This document shows, piece by piece, positions 1 to 8,857 of a stretch of 64,000 nt of DNA. The DNA is taken from assembly GCF_029338335.1 (NCBI RefSeq), contig NZ_CP119796.1. One strand, given 5' to 3'. A program made the position numbers and the translations under genes. The stretch is from Halomontanus rarus (GTDB taxonomy: Archaea > Halobacteriota > Halobacteria > Halobacteriales > Natrialbaceae). Numbering within the stretch: the stretch's first letter is position 1; the number at the start of each line of letters is the position of its first letter. The notes below the pieces were generated by a model that saw nothing but the letters and a program-made list of their open reading frames with translations, made no database searches and had not been told where the DNA came from.

Positions 1-1
1 G

Positions 2-805
2 TGCGTCCCGCTCGAGTCCGGCGATCACCCCGGCGACGGCTTCGCGATCTACTCGAACGTCACCGACCGGAACCGTCGCGAACGGGAACTCGCCGCCAAA
101 ACCGATCGACTCGAGGCGGTCGTCGATATCGTCGAACACGACCTGCGCAATCCGTTGAACGTTGCCCGCGGCTATCTCGAACTCGCGAACGAGACCGGCG
201 ACGACGAGCACTTCGCGGAGGTCGACGCCGCACACGAACGGATGGTGGCGCTCCTCGATCGGTTACTCGCGCTCGCCCGCCGCGACGACGTGATCGCCGA
301 CACCGAACCCGTCGCGATCCACGACAGCGCGCGGCGGGCGTGGGACAACGTCGGAACCGACGCTGCGGAACTCGTCCTCGAGCGCGACGACATTCTCGAG
401 GCCGACCGGGTGCGATTGACCGAGGTGCTCGAGAACCTGGTTCGAAACGCCGTCGAACACGGGCGGTCGTCCGACTCGGAACCGTCGACCGAAAGCGAGA
501 CGGAAGAAGCCGTGACGGTTCGAATCGGCGCGACCGACGACGGCTTCTTCGTCGCCGACGACGGCGTCGGCGTTCCGTCGGCCGACCGCGAGGCGATCTT
601 CGAGTCGGGATACACGACGGCCGACGGCGCCACCGGCTACGGCCTCCGCATCGTCGAACGGATCGTCGAAGCCCACGGCTGGACGATTTCGGTCACCGAT
701 AGTGTCGATGGCGGTGCCCGATTCGAGGTTCGGGACGTCTCCGTCACCGACTTCGAATCGCCCGATCCGGATGCAATGTTTCTCGAGTCCGACGCCGACG
801 CCTGA
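2..805 (+). CDS. PAS-linked histidine kinase, C-terminal part (5' end outside window)
   Basis: The reading frame is open from the first bases of the window and ends with TGA, giving 267 visible residues. It begins with the end of a PAS/PAC-like segment (SNVTDRNRRERELAAKTD), then a HisKA dimerisation helix with the phospho-acceptor histidine in EHDLRNPLNVA near visible residue 46. A GHKL ATPase follows, with an N box (LVRNAVEHG), a G1 box (DDGVGVP) and a G2 box (GYGLRIV). It should autophosphorylate and pass phosphate to a response regulator, but no regulator gene lies next to it here. The upstream sensor part is unseen, so the signal is unknown. It converges on rfcS with a gap of about 75 nt. 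Confidence 0.93.
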   Translation, partial: CVPLESGDHPGDGFAIYSNVTDRNRRERELAAKTDRLEAVVDIVEHDLRNPLNVARGYLELANETGDDEHFAEVDAAHERMVALLDRLLALARRDDVIADTEPVAIHDSARRAWDNVGTDAAELVLERDDILEADRVRLTEVLENLVRNAVEHGRSSDSEPSTESETEEAVTVRIGATDDGFFVADDGVGVPSADREAIFESGYTTADGATGYGLRIVERIVEAHGWTISVTDSVDGGARFEVRDVSVTDFESPDPDAMFLESDADA

Positions 806-880
806 CAGCGCGGGCTGCGTTACGGTCCGGTTTCCTCGGCCGGCTGCGGGTGCGAGTACGAGATCGGTCTGAGTCCGCAC

Positions 881-1888
881 TCACTCCGATTCCGACCCAC
901 TCTCGAGCGCGAGCGACGCCAGCATCGCCTCGAGTTGCAGGCGCTCGTTCGCCCCCTCCGTGATCCGGTAGTCGACCTCGCCCAGTCGTTCGAGCAGTCG
1001 CACGGTAGCTTTCTCCTCTAAGTCGAACTCCCAGGCCGAGCGGTGGAGCTGGTCGATGACGTCGCCGCCGGCGAGTCCGCGCTCGGTCAACAGGTCCTCG
1101 AGGCCGGCCCGCGCTGCAGTGAAGTCCCCCGCGACCGCGCGTTCGACCATCGCCTCGACCTCCTCGGGGTGTGCGGTCGCGGTAATCGTAAAGACGGTCT
1201 CCTCGTCGACGGTTTCGCCCATCACCGCGGCGGCCTGCAGGCCGTTGATCGCCTTGCGCATGTCGCCGGCGGCGGCGTAGACCAGCGCTTCGACGCCGTC
1301 GTCGGTGGTCTCGATCCCTTCCTCGGCGGCGATTTCGCGGACCTGCGCCTCGATGGCCTCGTCGGAGAGTTCTGTAAAGCGAAAGACGGCACAGCGCGAC
1401 TGGATGGGGTCGATGATCTGACTCGAGTAGTTACACGAGAGGATGAAACGGGTGTTGTGAGAGAACTGCTCCATCGTCCGCCGGAGTGCTGACTGTGCGT
1501 CGCTGGTGAGCGCGTCGGCCTCGTCCAAGAAGATGATTCGGTGGTCGTAGCCGCCGAAGGAAGCTCGCGCGAAGTTCTTGATCCGGTCGCGAACGACGTC
1601 GATCCCGCGCTCGTCGGAGGCGTTGAGCTCGAGGAAGTTGTCCCGCCAGTCGTCGTCGTACAGCTCGCGGGCGATCGCGACCGCCGCAGTCGTCTTGCCC
1701 GTGCCCGCTGGCCCCGCGAACATGAGGTTCGGCAGGTCGTCCGTCTCGACGTAGCGTTTCAGCCGCGGCACGATGTTCTCGTGGCCCTTGATGTCCTCGA
1801 GCAGTTCCGGCCGGTACTTCTCGATCCAGACTTCGGTCCGGCCCGCCGCGGACTCGGTGGGTTCGGTGTCGGCGTCGGCCTCGCTCAT
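881..1888 (-). CDS. rfcS: Replication factor C small subunit (clamp loader)
   Basis: This 335-aa AAA+ protein is the small subunit of the archaeal clamp loader that places the PCNA ring on primed DNA. Visible motifs are the RFC box WIEKYRP (residues 21-27), Walker A AGPAGTGKTT (58-67), Walker B LDEAD (121-125), and the SRC arginine-finger motif (164-166). A collar domain follows. An upstream in-frame ATG at 1915 would add nine residues. It is rejected because a TATA-like TACTTATGG (1912-1920) lies about 27 nt upstream of the ATG at 1888, which fits a leaderless transcript starting there. Length is normal and no intein is present, although rfcS genes in several haloarchaea carry inteins. Confidence 0.97.
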   Translation of the reverse strand: MSEADADTEPTESAAGRTEVWIEKYRPELLEDIKGHENIVPRLKRYVETDDLPNLMFAGPAGTGKTTAAVAIARELYDDDWRDNFLELNASDERGIDVVRDRIKNFARASFGGYDHRIIFLDEADALTSDAQSALRRTMEQFSHNTRFILSCNYSSQIIDPIQSRCAVFRFTELSDEAIEAQVREIAAEEGIETTDDGVEALVYAAAGDMRKAINGLQAAAVMGETVDEETVFTITATAHPEEVEAMVERAVAGDFTAARAGLEDLLTERGLAGGDVIDQLHRSAWEFDLEEKATVRLLERLGEVDYRITEGANERLQLEAMLASLALESGSESE

Positions 1889-1911
1889 GTCGCGGGAAAG
1901 GGGTGGGTTCC

Positions 1912-1920
1912 CCATAAGTA
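1912..1920 (-). promoter_or_regulatory. TATA box for rfcS
   Basis: Read on the minus strand, TACTTATGG is centred about 27 nt upstream of the ATG at 1888. This is the spacing of a leaderless haloarchaeal promoter, and it decides between the two possible starts. Confidence 0.6.
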
Positions 1921-2103
1921 CCCCGAAGGACGTTCTCGTCGCGATCTCGAACGGACGTCCGGCGGCGAGATCGACGACCGTGTGGAGACGACGGATGCCG
2001 TGTAACGCCTTCTGACCGTTCCAGTTCCCTCGCGAACGACGACCCTCACTAATGGTGTCATTCCGGATACGTCTTTATGCCGTCCTAGCGCGTACCTCTC
2101 GGT

Positions 2104-3258
2104 ATGACTCCCTCGAGACCGTCTCCCAAACAACTCCTCGTACTGGTCCTGATCGTCGCCGTCGTCGTCGGGATGCTCCCCGGGTTCGCACTCGCGCAAT
2201 CCGGATCGCAGTCGGGCGTCGGCGGCACCGTCGTCGTCGACGACGGCGAGACGGTCTCGGGGCTGAGCGGCGTCGCGGGGACGGTCGTCGTTCGAGAGGG
2301 CGGGACGGTCACCGGCGACGTGAGCGGGCTCGCCGGTAACGTCTACATTTACGGGACCGTCGAGGGTGACGTCAGCGCCGCCGCCGGTAACGTCGAGATC
2401 ACCGGGACCGTCGGGGGTGACGTCGCGACCGGCAGCGGTAACCTCGTCGTCGCGGAGGGGGCGACCATCCGCGGCGCGCTCGAGGCCGGTGCGGGCAACG
2501 TCGACATCGACGGGACGATCGACGGCGACGTGACGGTCGGCGCCGAGACGATCCGGTTGGGCGAGGCCGCCGCCATCGGAGGCGACCTGCGCTACGACGG
2601 CAATCTGCAGGGAAACACGGCGGTCGTCGCGGGTGAGATCACTCGCGACTCGACGCTCGGGTTCGACGTCGCGCCGACGATCCAGCCGATCGCGTCCTGG
2701 CTGTTCGCGGTCTACGCGCTCGCGCTGAACCTGCTGTTGGGGGCGGCGTTGCTCGCACTGTTCCCGGGGTTCTCGCGCGGCGTCGCCGAGCGCGTCGCGA
2801 GTGACCCCGTTCGCACCGGCCTCGTCGGGCTGGGCGTGCTCGTGGCCGTGCCGATTCTCCTGATCGCAGCCGCGATCACGATCGTCGGGATCCCGCTCAC
2901 CATCGCGGGCGCGTTCGTGTTCGCACTCGTGAGCTGGATCGGGATCGTCTACGGCCGCTTCGCGGCCGCGGCGTGGGCGCTCTCGCGGGCGGGGCAGCCC
3001 AATCGCTGGCTCGCGCTCGTCGTCGGACTGGTCGGCGGCGCACTCCTCGCGCAGGTCCCGATCGTCGGCGGGCTGGCCAATCTGCTGTTGTTCCTGCTCG
3101 GCCTCGGTGCGCTCTCGGTGGGGTTGTACACCCACGCCCGGCGTCACCGAGGCCGGGACTCGCCCGTCGGGGTATCCCAGGGTGGCCCCGGCCCCGGCAC
3201 CGGCACTGGCACTCGCACTCGCTCGAGTTCCGACGCTGACGATCGGACGACGAACTGA
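2104..3258 (+). CDS. Secreted bactofilin-like (polymer-forming) membrane protein
   Basis: 384 aa. An N-terminal signal or membrane segment (about residues 10-31, ending ALAQ) is followed by about 150 residues of short beta-helix repeats with recurring G-x-V-x-G-D-V units (GTVEGDV, GTVGGDV, GTIDGDV). That is the pattern of polymer-forming cytoskeletal (bactofilin) domains. The C-terminal half has four or five hydrophobic segments (about 200-330) and a short GTGTGTRTR tail. The beta-helix part would lie outside the membrane. Bactofilins polymerise and scaffold envelope processes; the role of this haloarchaeal form is not known. A TATA-like CTTTATG at about 2072-2078 precedes the ATG by about 30 nt, supporting this start. 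Confidence 0.8.
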   Translation: MTPSRPSPKQLLVLVLIVAVVVGMLPGFALAQSGSQSGVGGTVVVDDGETVSGLSGVAGTVVVREGGTVTGDVSGLAGNVYIYGTVEGDVSAAAGNVEITGTVGGDVATGSGNLVVAEGATIRGALEAGAGNVDIDGTIDGDVTVGAETIRLGEAAAIGGDLRYDGNLQGNTAVVAGEITRDSTLGFDVAPTIQPIASWLFAVYALALNLLLGAALLALFPGFSRGVAERVASDPVRTGLVGLGVLVAVPILLIAAAITIVGIPLTIAGAFVFALVSWIGIVYGRFAAAAWALSRAGQPNRWLALVVGLVGGALLAQVPIVGGLANLLLFLLGLGALSVGLYTHARRHRGRDSPVGVSQGGPGPGTGTGTRTRSSSDADDRTTN

Positions 3259-3399
3259 TCGGCCGTCGACGGTCGACCGACGGACACCGGACGCCGATCG
3301 TCACCCCTCGGCCACCGACCGTTCGAGAGGACTGCGAACACTGCACACTGCACACCGCACGAGCGACGCGCTCAAGTCCGGCCGGTCGAAAGGGAGACC

Positions 3400-3642
3400 A
3401 TGCGCGTCACCGTCGACGTCAAAGGCGAGGACACCCACGAGATCGACCTCGAGGAGCCCGCGGTCTCGCCGGCTTCCGCGAACGCGGACGCGGACGGAAC
3501 GGCCACCTACGCCGACCTCCTCGCCGAGGTCGACCTGAGTCCGCACGAAGTGAGCGTCCTCGTCGACGGCCGCCCCGTTCCGGAGGATCAGCCGGTCGAA
3601 TCCGACTCCGTGACGGTCCTCCGGTTGATCAAGGGCGGATAA
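3400..3642 (+). CDS. samp2: Ubiquitin-like small archaeal modifier protein SAMP2
   Basis: 80 aa with a beta-grasp fold and the C-terminal diglycine (VLRLIKGG) needed for activation. The segment LSPHEVSVLVDGRPVPEDQ and the VLRLIKGG end match the SAMP2 family of Haloferax volcanii. In that organism SAMP2 is adenylated by the E1-like UbaA, conjugated to lysines of target proteins, and also supplies sulfur for tRNA thiolation (established knowledge). This copy is longer than the Haloferax form as I recall it, because of an acidic Ala/Asp-rich insertion at about residues 18-33. A GGGAG motif lies just upstream of the ATG. The acetyltransferase gene starts 23 nt downstream, so co-transcription is likely. 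Confidence 0.9.
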   Translation: MRVTVDVKGEDTHEIDLEEPAVSPASANADADGTATYADLLAEVDLSPHEVSVLVDGRPVPEDQPVESDSVTVLRLIKGG

Positions 3643-3665
3643 GCCGACTTTTGAACAGCGTTCCC

Positions 3666-4094
3666 ATGTCGAACCCACTCCCCGTCACCGTCCGGACGGC
3701 CACCTCGCGGGACAGCCTCGAGGTCAGACGAATCCTCGACGGCGCGATGCTCGAGATCGGTGACGTGGACGCTCGAATCGACGCCGGCGACGTCTTCGTC
3801 GCGACTGGTGCCCGAGAGCACCCGAGAGAATCCGACGACGAGCGCCTTCTCGGAGCGCTCGTCTGCGAACCGCGCGAGCACGAGCGGGGCGCACGCGTGT
3901 CGGCGGTCGCCGTCCGTCGTCGCCGGCGCGCGCGAGGGGTCGGAACGGCGCTCGTCGAACGCGCCCTCGAGCGCGAGGGTGCCCTCACCGCCCGTTTCGA
4001 CGAGTCGGTTCGCCCGTTCTACGACTCGCTCGGCTTCTCGATCACCCGGATCGACGACCGGCGGTACGAGGGCGAGCGGCGACGCTCGGCGTGA
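3666..4094 (+). CDS. GNAT-family N-acetyltransferase
   Basis: 142 aa. It has the GNAT fold: a central strand and acetyl-CoA loop VSAVAVRRRRRARGVGTAL with the R-x-x-G-x-G/A pyrophosphate-binding motif (about residues 80-95), and the C-terminal RPFYDSLGF motif typical of the last conserved block. It transfers an acetyl group from acetyl-CoA to an unknown amine, which may be a small molecule or a protein. The ATG at 3666 is preferred over an in-frame ATG at 3651, which would almost touch samp2. Its closeness to samp2 suggests the two genes share a transcript; any functional link is inference. Confidence 0.85.
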   Translation: MSNPLPVTVRTATSRDSLEVRRILDGAMLEIGDVDARIDAGDVFVATGAREHPRESDDERLLGALVCEPREHERGARVSAVAVRRRRRARGVGTALVERALEREGALTARFDESVRPFYDSLGFSITRIDDRRYEGERRRSA

Positions 4095-4222
4095 GACGTG
4101 GCGTGCGTGCGGTGACGTCTCTACGCGAGAACGCGACGGGAGGACGGTGCTGACGGATCGAACTCGAGGCCTCGTCCGTGAGTCGATCGCTCGAGTCGAG
4201 CCTCGACAGTCTACTTTCGCCG

Positions 4223-4576
4223 TCAGTCGTTGGAGGGCGCGCTGTCCGTTCCCGAGGCCTGCTCGTCGAAGTCGACGTCACCGGTTTCGGTCTCCTCGTC
4301 GCCGACTTCCGGATCGGCCGTCGACTCGTCGGGATCGGACGTGTAGACGAGCTCGAGCGAGAGCGCCGCCGAGCAGGCCATCCCTTCCTCGTCGAGTTCA
4401 GTGTCCGACTGTTGCTGGTCCATGTAGCCGTTACAGCGGCCGTGGTTGACGATGTTCGAGAGCGTCGCCGCCGAGCCACACTCCGGGCACTCGATGTAGA
4501 ACTGGCCGTTCTCGTCCTGATGCCAGGCATCGGAACCGAGTTCCATGCGGACGGCGTCGTCGCCGTTGTCGGTCAT
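4223..4576 (-). CDS. Conserved haloarchaeal protein with a CxxC zinc-binding motif
   Basis: 117 aa when started at the ATG at 4576; the longer open frame upstream has no archaeal-looking sequence. The N-terminal half contains IECPECGSAATLSNIVNHGRC, a probable zinc site made of the CPEC pair, a His and later Cys residues. The C-terminal 40 residues are an acidic tail without structure cues. I do not recognise a function. It is transcribed divergently from the small zinc-ribbon membrane protein at 4806. Confidence 0.7.
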   Translation of the reverse strand: MTDNGDDAVRMELGSDAWHQDENGQFYIECPECGSAATLSNIVNHGRCNGYMDQQQSDTELDEEGMACSAALSLELVYTSDPDESTADPEVGDEETETGDVDFDEQASGTDSAPSND

Positions 4577-4805
4577 GGACTGTTTTTCGAGTCCGAGGTA
4601 GATAGTGGACCGGCCGGCGAGAGCAACCCGCTCGCGGTCCGGTTCGATCCGACGGTCGCCGTCGAGAACGGTCACCGAGCCGTTCCGGTATCGCTCGAGT
4701 CGAGTCCCGTTCTGCTCTGTTACGCCCTGTTCTGTCCTGCTCGTACTGTACGTGTCCACCTCTCGAGACGAGCCCTTATTGTGATTCGTGTGCAAGTACC
4801 ACGGT

Positions 4806-5093
4806 ATGGACTGGCTGCTTCTCTCTTTCTTCGCCACGACGGCGGTTATCGTCGTCATCGCGTACGCGCTGGGCGACCGATCGCGCGATCGATCCGCGGG
4901 TCCGGTCCTTCCCTCTCACTACGACCCGCAGAACTACCTCCCCGACGAGTCGAAGATTCCCGGCTGGTGTCGTCACTGCGAAACGATGAACGATGCCGAC
5001 TACCAATTCTGCCAGAACTGCTCGGAGAAACTCCCCGACGTCTCGGAGGTGAACGCGAACCACCGTCGATACTGGTTCTCGAGAGGGGAGTGA
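4806..5093 (+). CDS. Small membrane-anchored zinc-ribbon protein
   Basis: 95 aa. One N-terminal transmembrane helix (about residues 3-22) is followed by a basic stretch and a C-terminal double-CxxC zinc ribbon (WCRHCETMND...FCQNCSEKL, about 54-76). The layout is the same as that of the gene at 22525-22806, so the two are probably paralogues. The zinc ribbon should face the cytoplasm or act in protein contact; no enzymatic motif is present. The ATG at 4806 places the hydrophobic helix at the N-terminus; the in-frame ATG at 4788 would add six residues. Confidence 0.75.
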   Translation: MDWLLLSFFATTAVIVVIAYALGDRSRDRSAGPVLPSHYDPQNYLPDESKIPGWCRHCETMNDADYQFCQNCSEKLPDVSEVNANHRRYWFSRGE

Positions 5094-5209
5094 CGGCTGG
5101 GCGAGGAAGGGACAGAGGTCGGCGGTTCCGTCGACGTTCTCGCCCGGCCCTTCGGACGACTGAAGCCACCAATTTAAGAACCTGTAGTTAGAACGTCACT
5201 ACATCTCGC

Positions 5210-6085
5210 ATGGTAAACGTGGCCGCACTCGTTATCGGGATCGTCGTGCTCGGAATCGCGGCGATAATCGGACGCCTCGGGAGACGACAGCACCGCCGTC
5301 GCAGGCTCGTCACGGAGACACCGACGACGGAGATCCGATCCCTCGATAGCGAAGGACTCGTCGAACTGGAGGGCGAGGTCGCTGCGACGGAGACGTTTCG
5401 GTCGCCGATCCGGAACGACGAGAGCGTCCTCTCGGCGTGGGAGATCGACGAGTGGGACGAAAGCGGGACGACCGATCTGTGGGAAACGCGCGCAACCGGA
5501 ATCTACGCGACGCCGTTTTCCATCACCGACGGAACCGGCGAGGTTCGAGTCGACGTCGGGAGCCACGTGACCGGTGAGGACGGGGGGCATTTCGATATCG
5601 AACTGGGGCCAATCGATATCGACCGAAAGCTATCGAGCGGCGTCTCCGTGGAGAACGTGCTCTGTTCGCTCGAGGATTTTTCCGTGGAGGCAGCGGTTCC
5701 ACCGGACGCGGAGCCACCGGACCGCATCGCCGAGTTCGTTCGGGGCGAATCCGGCATCTCCTCGCAAACCGACTCGATCACGAACGTCGTCGATATCGGA
5801 ACCAAACACGGCGAGCGACGCTACTACGAGGGAACGATCGAACCCGGTCAGGAGATCTACCTCCTCGGCGAAGCCAGGGCCGTGTCGGATGCGACGTATC
5901 CCCTCGGTCCCGACGACGTGGTCATCGCGCCGCCGGAGACCGGCGACGGCTCGGTAATCGTCTCGGATCGGTCCGAGGACGAACTGGTCTCCGAACTCGG
6001 CGCGTACCGACTCGCGTACGCGGCCGCAGCAGTTCTCGGCGGTTTCGGTGCCGTCTTGCTCATCGTCGGAAGCGGCGTCGTGTAG
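5210..6085 (+). CDS. GIDE-domain membrane protein (MULAN/GIDE-like, no RING)
   Basis: 291 aa. There is a membrane helix at each end (about 3-21 and 268-290). Between them lies a beta-rich domain with the features of the GIDE family: SLDSEGLVELEGEV near the start, a central beta-sandwich (GEVRVDVGSHV), and a C-terminal YEGTIEPGQEIYLLGEA block, the usual 'pay the extra oxidation/exposure' element of these proteins. In eukaryotes the GIDE domain is found in the mitochondrial E3 ligase MULAN, together with a RING finger. No RING is seen here. Function in archaea is not known. It lies 1.6 kb from the ubiquitin-like samp2. The family call is from sequence pattern only. Confidence 0.7.
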   Translation: MVNVAALVIGIVVLGIAAIIGRLGRRQHRRRRLVTETPTTEIRSLDSEGLVELEGEVAATETFRSPIRNDESVLSAWEIDEWDESGTTDLWETRATGIYATPFSITDGTGEVRVDVGSHVTGEDGGHFDIELGPIDIDRKLSSGVSVENVLCSLEDFSVEAAVPPDAEPPDRIAEFVRGESGISSQTDSITNVVDIGTKHGERRYYEGTIEPGQEIYLLGEARAVSDATYPLGPDDVVIAPPETGDGSVIVSDRSEDELVSELGAYRLAYAAAAVLGGFGAVLLIVGSGVV

Positions 6086-6216
6086 ATCACTCCGCCGTCC
6101 TCTGTCCTCCGTCCTCCCAGCCCGTCCTCGTCCTCCCAGTCTGTCCCCCGCCACTCCTCGAGTGACCGTGCGCGGTCGGACTCGCCACCGGCATCCTCCG
6201 GACTCGAACGCCGGAT

Positions 6217-7590
6217 TCAGACGATCTCCGCGAGCAGGTCCTCGCCGGCCTCGAGCAGCGCCGCGACCCGGTCGTCGTCTTCGGCCTCGGCGTAGACCCG
6301 GAGGACGGGTTCGGTGCCGCTGGGCCGGACCAGCACCCACGAGCCGTCGGCGAGTGCGAGCTTGAACCCGTCCGCGGTGTTGACGTCCTCGACGTCGGTT
6401 CCCGCGATCGCCCCGGGAATCTCGTCCTCGAGATCCGAGAGCACCCGGGCCTTCTCGTGGTCCGGGCAGGCGACGCTGATCTTGTCCTGAACGACGGTTC
6501 CGTGTTCGTCGAGTAATCGGTCGACGCGGTCGTCGAGCGGTTCCTCGGCGTGCATCGCCGCCGCGACCAGCGCCATGAGGACGCCGTCTTTCTCCCGGAC
6601 GTGGCCGTCGATGGTGAACCCGCCGGACTCCTCGCCGCCGACGAGCGCGTCGTGCTCGGCGATTCCCTGAGCCACCCACTTGAAGCCGACCGGCACCTCG
6701 TGAACCGCCTCGCCGTGGGCCTCGCCGACGCGGTCGATCAGGTAGGTCGTCGAGACGGTCCGGATCGCCGGTCCGGAGCCGTCCTCGAGCAGGTAGTCGT
6801 AGAGCGCGGCGAAGAAGAGGTTCTCGTCGAGGTAGCCCCGCTCGGGCGTGACGACCGCGAGCCGGTCGGCGTCGCCGTCGTTGGCGATTCCGAGGTCCGC
6901 GTCCCCGGACTGCACCCGCTCCGTGAGTTCCTCGAGGTACTCCGGCGAGGGTTCGGGCGGCGAGCCGCCGAAGTCCGGATCCCGTTCGCAGCGCAGGCGG
7001 TCGACCGACGCGCCCGCTCGCTCGAGCAGCGCGTCCGTGGTGTCCCGGCCGCTGCCGTGCATGGCGTCGTAGGCGACGGTGAGATCGGTGAGGTCGCCGT
7101 CGACCAGTTCCAGCGCGTGGCCGGCGTGGGGCGAGACGAAGTCGACCTCTCGAGCGCTGCCGTGGTCTCCGTCGGGGTGCTGTTCGGGTTCGGCGAGTCG
7201 ATCCGCGATGGCGTCCATGACCTCGGGGAGGGCCGGTGCGCCGTCATCGGGGATGAACTTGATGCCGTTGTACTCCGGCGGGTTGTGCGAGGCGGTCACG
7301 ACGAGCGCGCCCGCGAGGTCGCGTTCGACGATGCCGTAGGCAAAAAGTGGTGTCGGCCGATCGCGTTCGGGAAGCAGGACGTCGAACCCGTTGGCACACA
7401 GCACGCGGGTGAGTTCCTCGGCGAACTCCGGGGAACTCTCGCGGGCGTCGTAGCCGACCGCGACCGGTCCCTCCAGTCCCTCGTCGGCGAGGTAGGTCGC
7501 GACCGCCTGTCCGACCATCCGCACGCGCGGTACTGTGAACTCCTCGAGCGTCGCCCGCCAGCCGTCGGTCCCGAAATTGATCGTCTCCAT
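6217..7590 (-). CDS. Phosphohexomutase (phosphoglucomutase/phosphomannomutase family)
   Basis: 457 aa of the alpha-D-phosphohexomutase superfamily, which interconverts sugar 1- and 6-phosphates through a phosphoserine. All four signature loops are present: TASHNPPEYNG with the catalytic Ser, the magnesium loop NDGDADRLAV, the sugar loop GGEESGGF, and the phosphate loop RPSGTEPVLRVY. The ATG at 7590 gives the usual METINFGTDGWR start of the family; the longer frame upstream is spurious. The substrate (glucose, mannose or glucosamine phosphate) cannot be told from the sequence. The product would feed glycan or nucleotide-sugar synthesis, for example for S-layer glycosylation. Confidence 0.94.
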   Translation of the reverse strand: METINFGTDGWRATLEEFTVPRVRMVGQAVATYLADEGLEGPVAVGYDARESSPEFAEELTRVLCANGFDVLLPERDRPTPLFAYGIVERDLAGALVVTASHNPPEYNGIKFIPDDGAPALPEVMDAIADRLAEPEQHPDGDHGSAREVDFVSPHAGHALELVDGDLTDLTVAYDAMHGSGRDTTDALLERAGASVDRLRCERDPDFGGSPPEPSPEYLEELTERVQSGDADLGIANDGDADRLAVVTPERGYLDENLFFAALYDYLLEDGSGPAIRTVSTTYLIDRVGEAHGEAVHEVPVGFKWVAQGIAEHDALVGGEESGGFTIDGHVREKDGVLMALVAAAMHAEEPLDDRVDRLLDEHGTVVQDKISVACPDHEKARVLSDLEDEIPGAIAGTDVEDVNTADGFKLALADGSWVLVRPSGTEPVLRVYAEAEDDDRVAALLEAGEDLLAEIV

Positions 7591-7739
7591 ACCTCCGCTT
7601 CGCTGTGGGGTGAGAAAAAGCCGATGGAAGGGGTGGTCGGTGCGTCGGGTTGGGCGAGAACGGATCGTCCAGCTATCGGGGGTGAAAGACGCGTTTGAGC
7701 TAGCCGAATTCCTATAAGGGTACTGCGAGACGTCCACAT

Positions 7740-8780
7740 ATGTCACGGAAGAAGACGGTCGTGGTGGTGCTCCTGGCGGTCCTCGCGGTGACCGCCGGCT
7801 GTATGGGGACTGGAAACGATGCGAGTCCCGGCGATTCTGCCAGTGGGAACGGAAACGGGGGCGGAAACGGAGGCAACGGGGACGCCGCGGGCAACGGCGG
7901 AGCGGACCCCGGCGAGAGTTACTCCTCGAACGGAGCCGGTGACGCGAGGCAGGCCGTCGCCAGCGCCCAGGAGACGACCCGACAGCTGATTCGAACCGCC
8001 GATCTCGAGGTGACGGTCGACTCCTACGACGCGGCGCGGACGGACCTCACCGCCGAAGCGGAAGCCAGCGGCGGCTACCTCAGCGAGTCCGACCAGCAGA
8101 CGCGCGAGCGCGAGTTCGGCAACGAAACCGAGCGGTGGACGGTCGGGACGCTCACCTATCGCGTCCCGAGCGAGTCGTTCGACGACTTCTACGCGGCCGT
8201 CGAGGAAACCGGCAACGTCACCGACGCCAGCACCGGGACCGAGGACGTCAGCGACCAGCTCGTCGATCTCGAGGCCCGACTCGACAACCTCGAGACCCAG
8301 CGTGACCGGCTGCGCGGTCTCTACGAGGACGCCAACGAGACTCAGGACGTGCTCTCGGTCGAAGAGCGGCTGAGCGACGTTCAGGAGGAGATCGAGCGCC
8401 TCGAGGCCCAGCGCGAATCGCTGCGGGACCGGGTGGCCTACTCGACGGTGACGGTGACGCTGTCCGAGTCGCCCCCCGAACCGGAGACGGCGGCGACGAA
8501 GGAGACGGGGCCGGCGTGGTACGAGACGAGTGTCGTGAGCGCGTTCGTCTCCTCGATCGGCGGGGTCGTCACCGTCGCTCGAGCGGCCGTCGTTCTGGGT
8601 GCGTACCTCGCACCGTACGCGCTGGCGTTCGGGACGCCGCTCGCGCTGCTGCTCGTCGGCAAACGGCGGTATCTGGACGGGGGAGGTCGCTCGAGTGCGG
8701 GAGCGGAGACGACCGAACGCGCGATTCTCGATGCTGAGGAGTCCGAGGAGCCAGAGAAGCGCGACGAGCGCGACGAGTGA
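7740..8780 (+). CDS. DUF4349 lipoprotein
   Basis: 346 aa. The N-terminus has a lipobox ending AVTAGC, with Cys21 as the probable lipidation site, followed by a Gly/Asn-rich linker (GNGNGGGNGGNG). The DUF4349 domain (about residues 75-310) includes RQLIRTADLEVTV, a long coiled coil (about 175-225, with LDNLETQRDRLRGLYE) and a C-terminal transmembrane segment, then a short acidic tail. Such proteins are envelope-anchored with unknown function. A TATA-like CCTATAAGG lies about 28 nt upstream of the ATG, consistent with leaderless transcription. Confidence 0.88.
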   Translation: MSRKKTVVVVLLAVLAVTAGCMGTGNDASPGDSASGNGNGGGNGGNGDAAGNGGADPGESYSSNGAGDARQAVASAQETTRQLIRTADLEVTVDSYDAARTDLTAEAEASGGYLSESDQQTREREFGNETERWTVGTLTYRVPSESFDDFYAAVEETGNVTDASTGTEDVSDQLVDLEARLDNLETQRDRLRGLYEDANETQDVLSVEERLSDVQEEIERLEAQRESLRDRVAYSTVTVTLSESPPEPETAATKETGPAWYETSVVSAFVSSIGGVVTVARAAVVLGAYLAPYALAFGTPLALLLVGKRRYLDGGGRSSAGAETTERAILDAEESEEPEKRDERDE

Positions 8781-8857
8781 GCGTGGCACCAGTGATTTCA
8801 ACGGAGTGACGAGCGGCGACGGGGATTTACGAACCGAAACCGTAGTCGGCGTATAGC

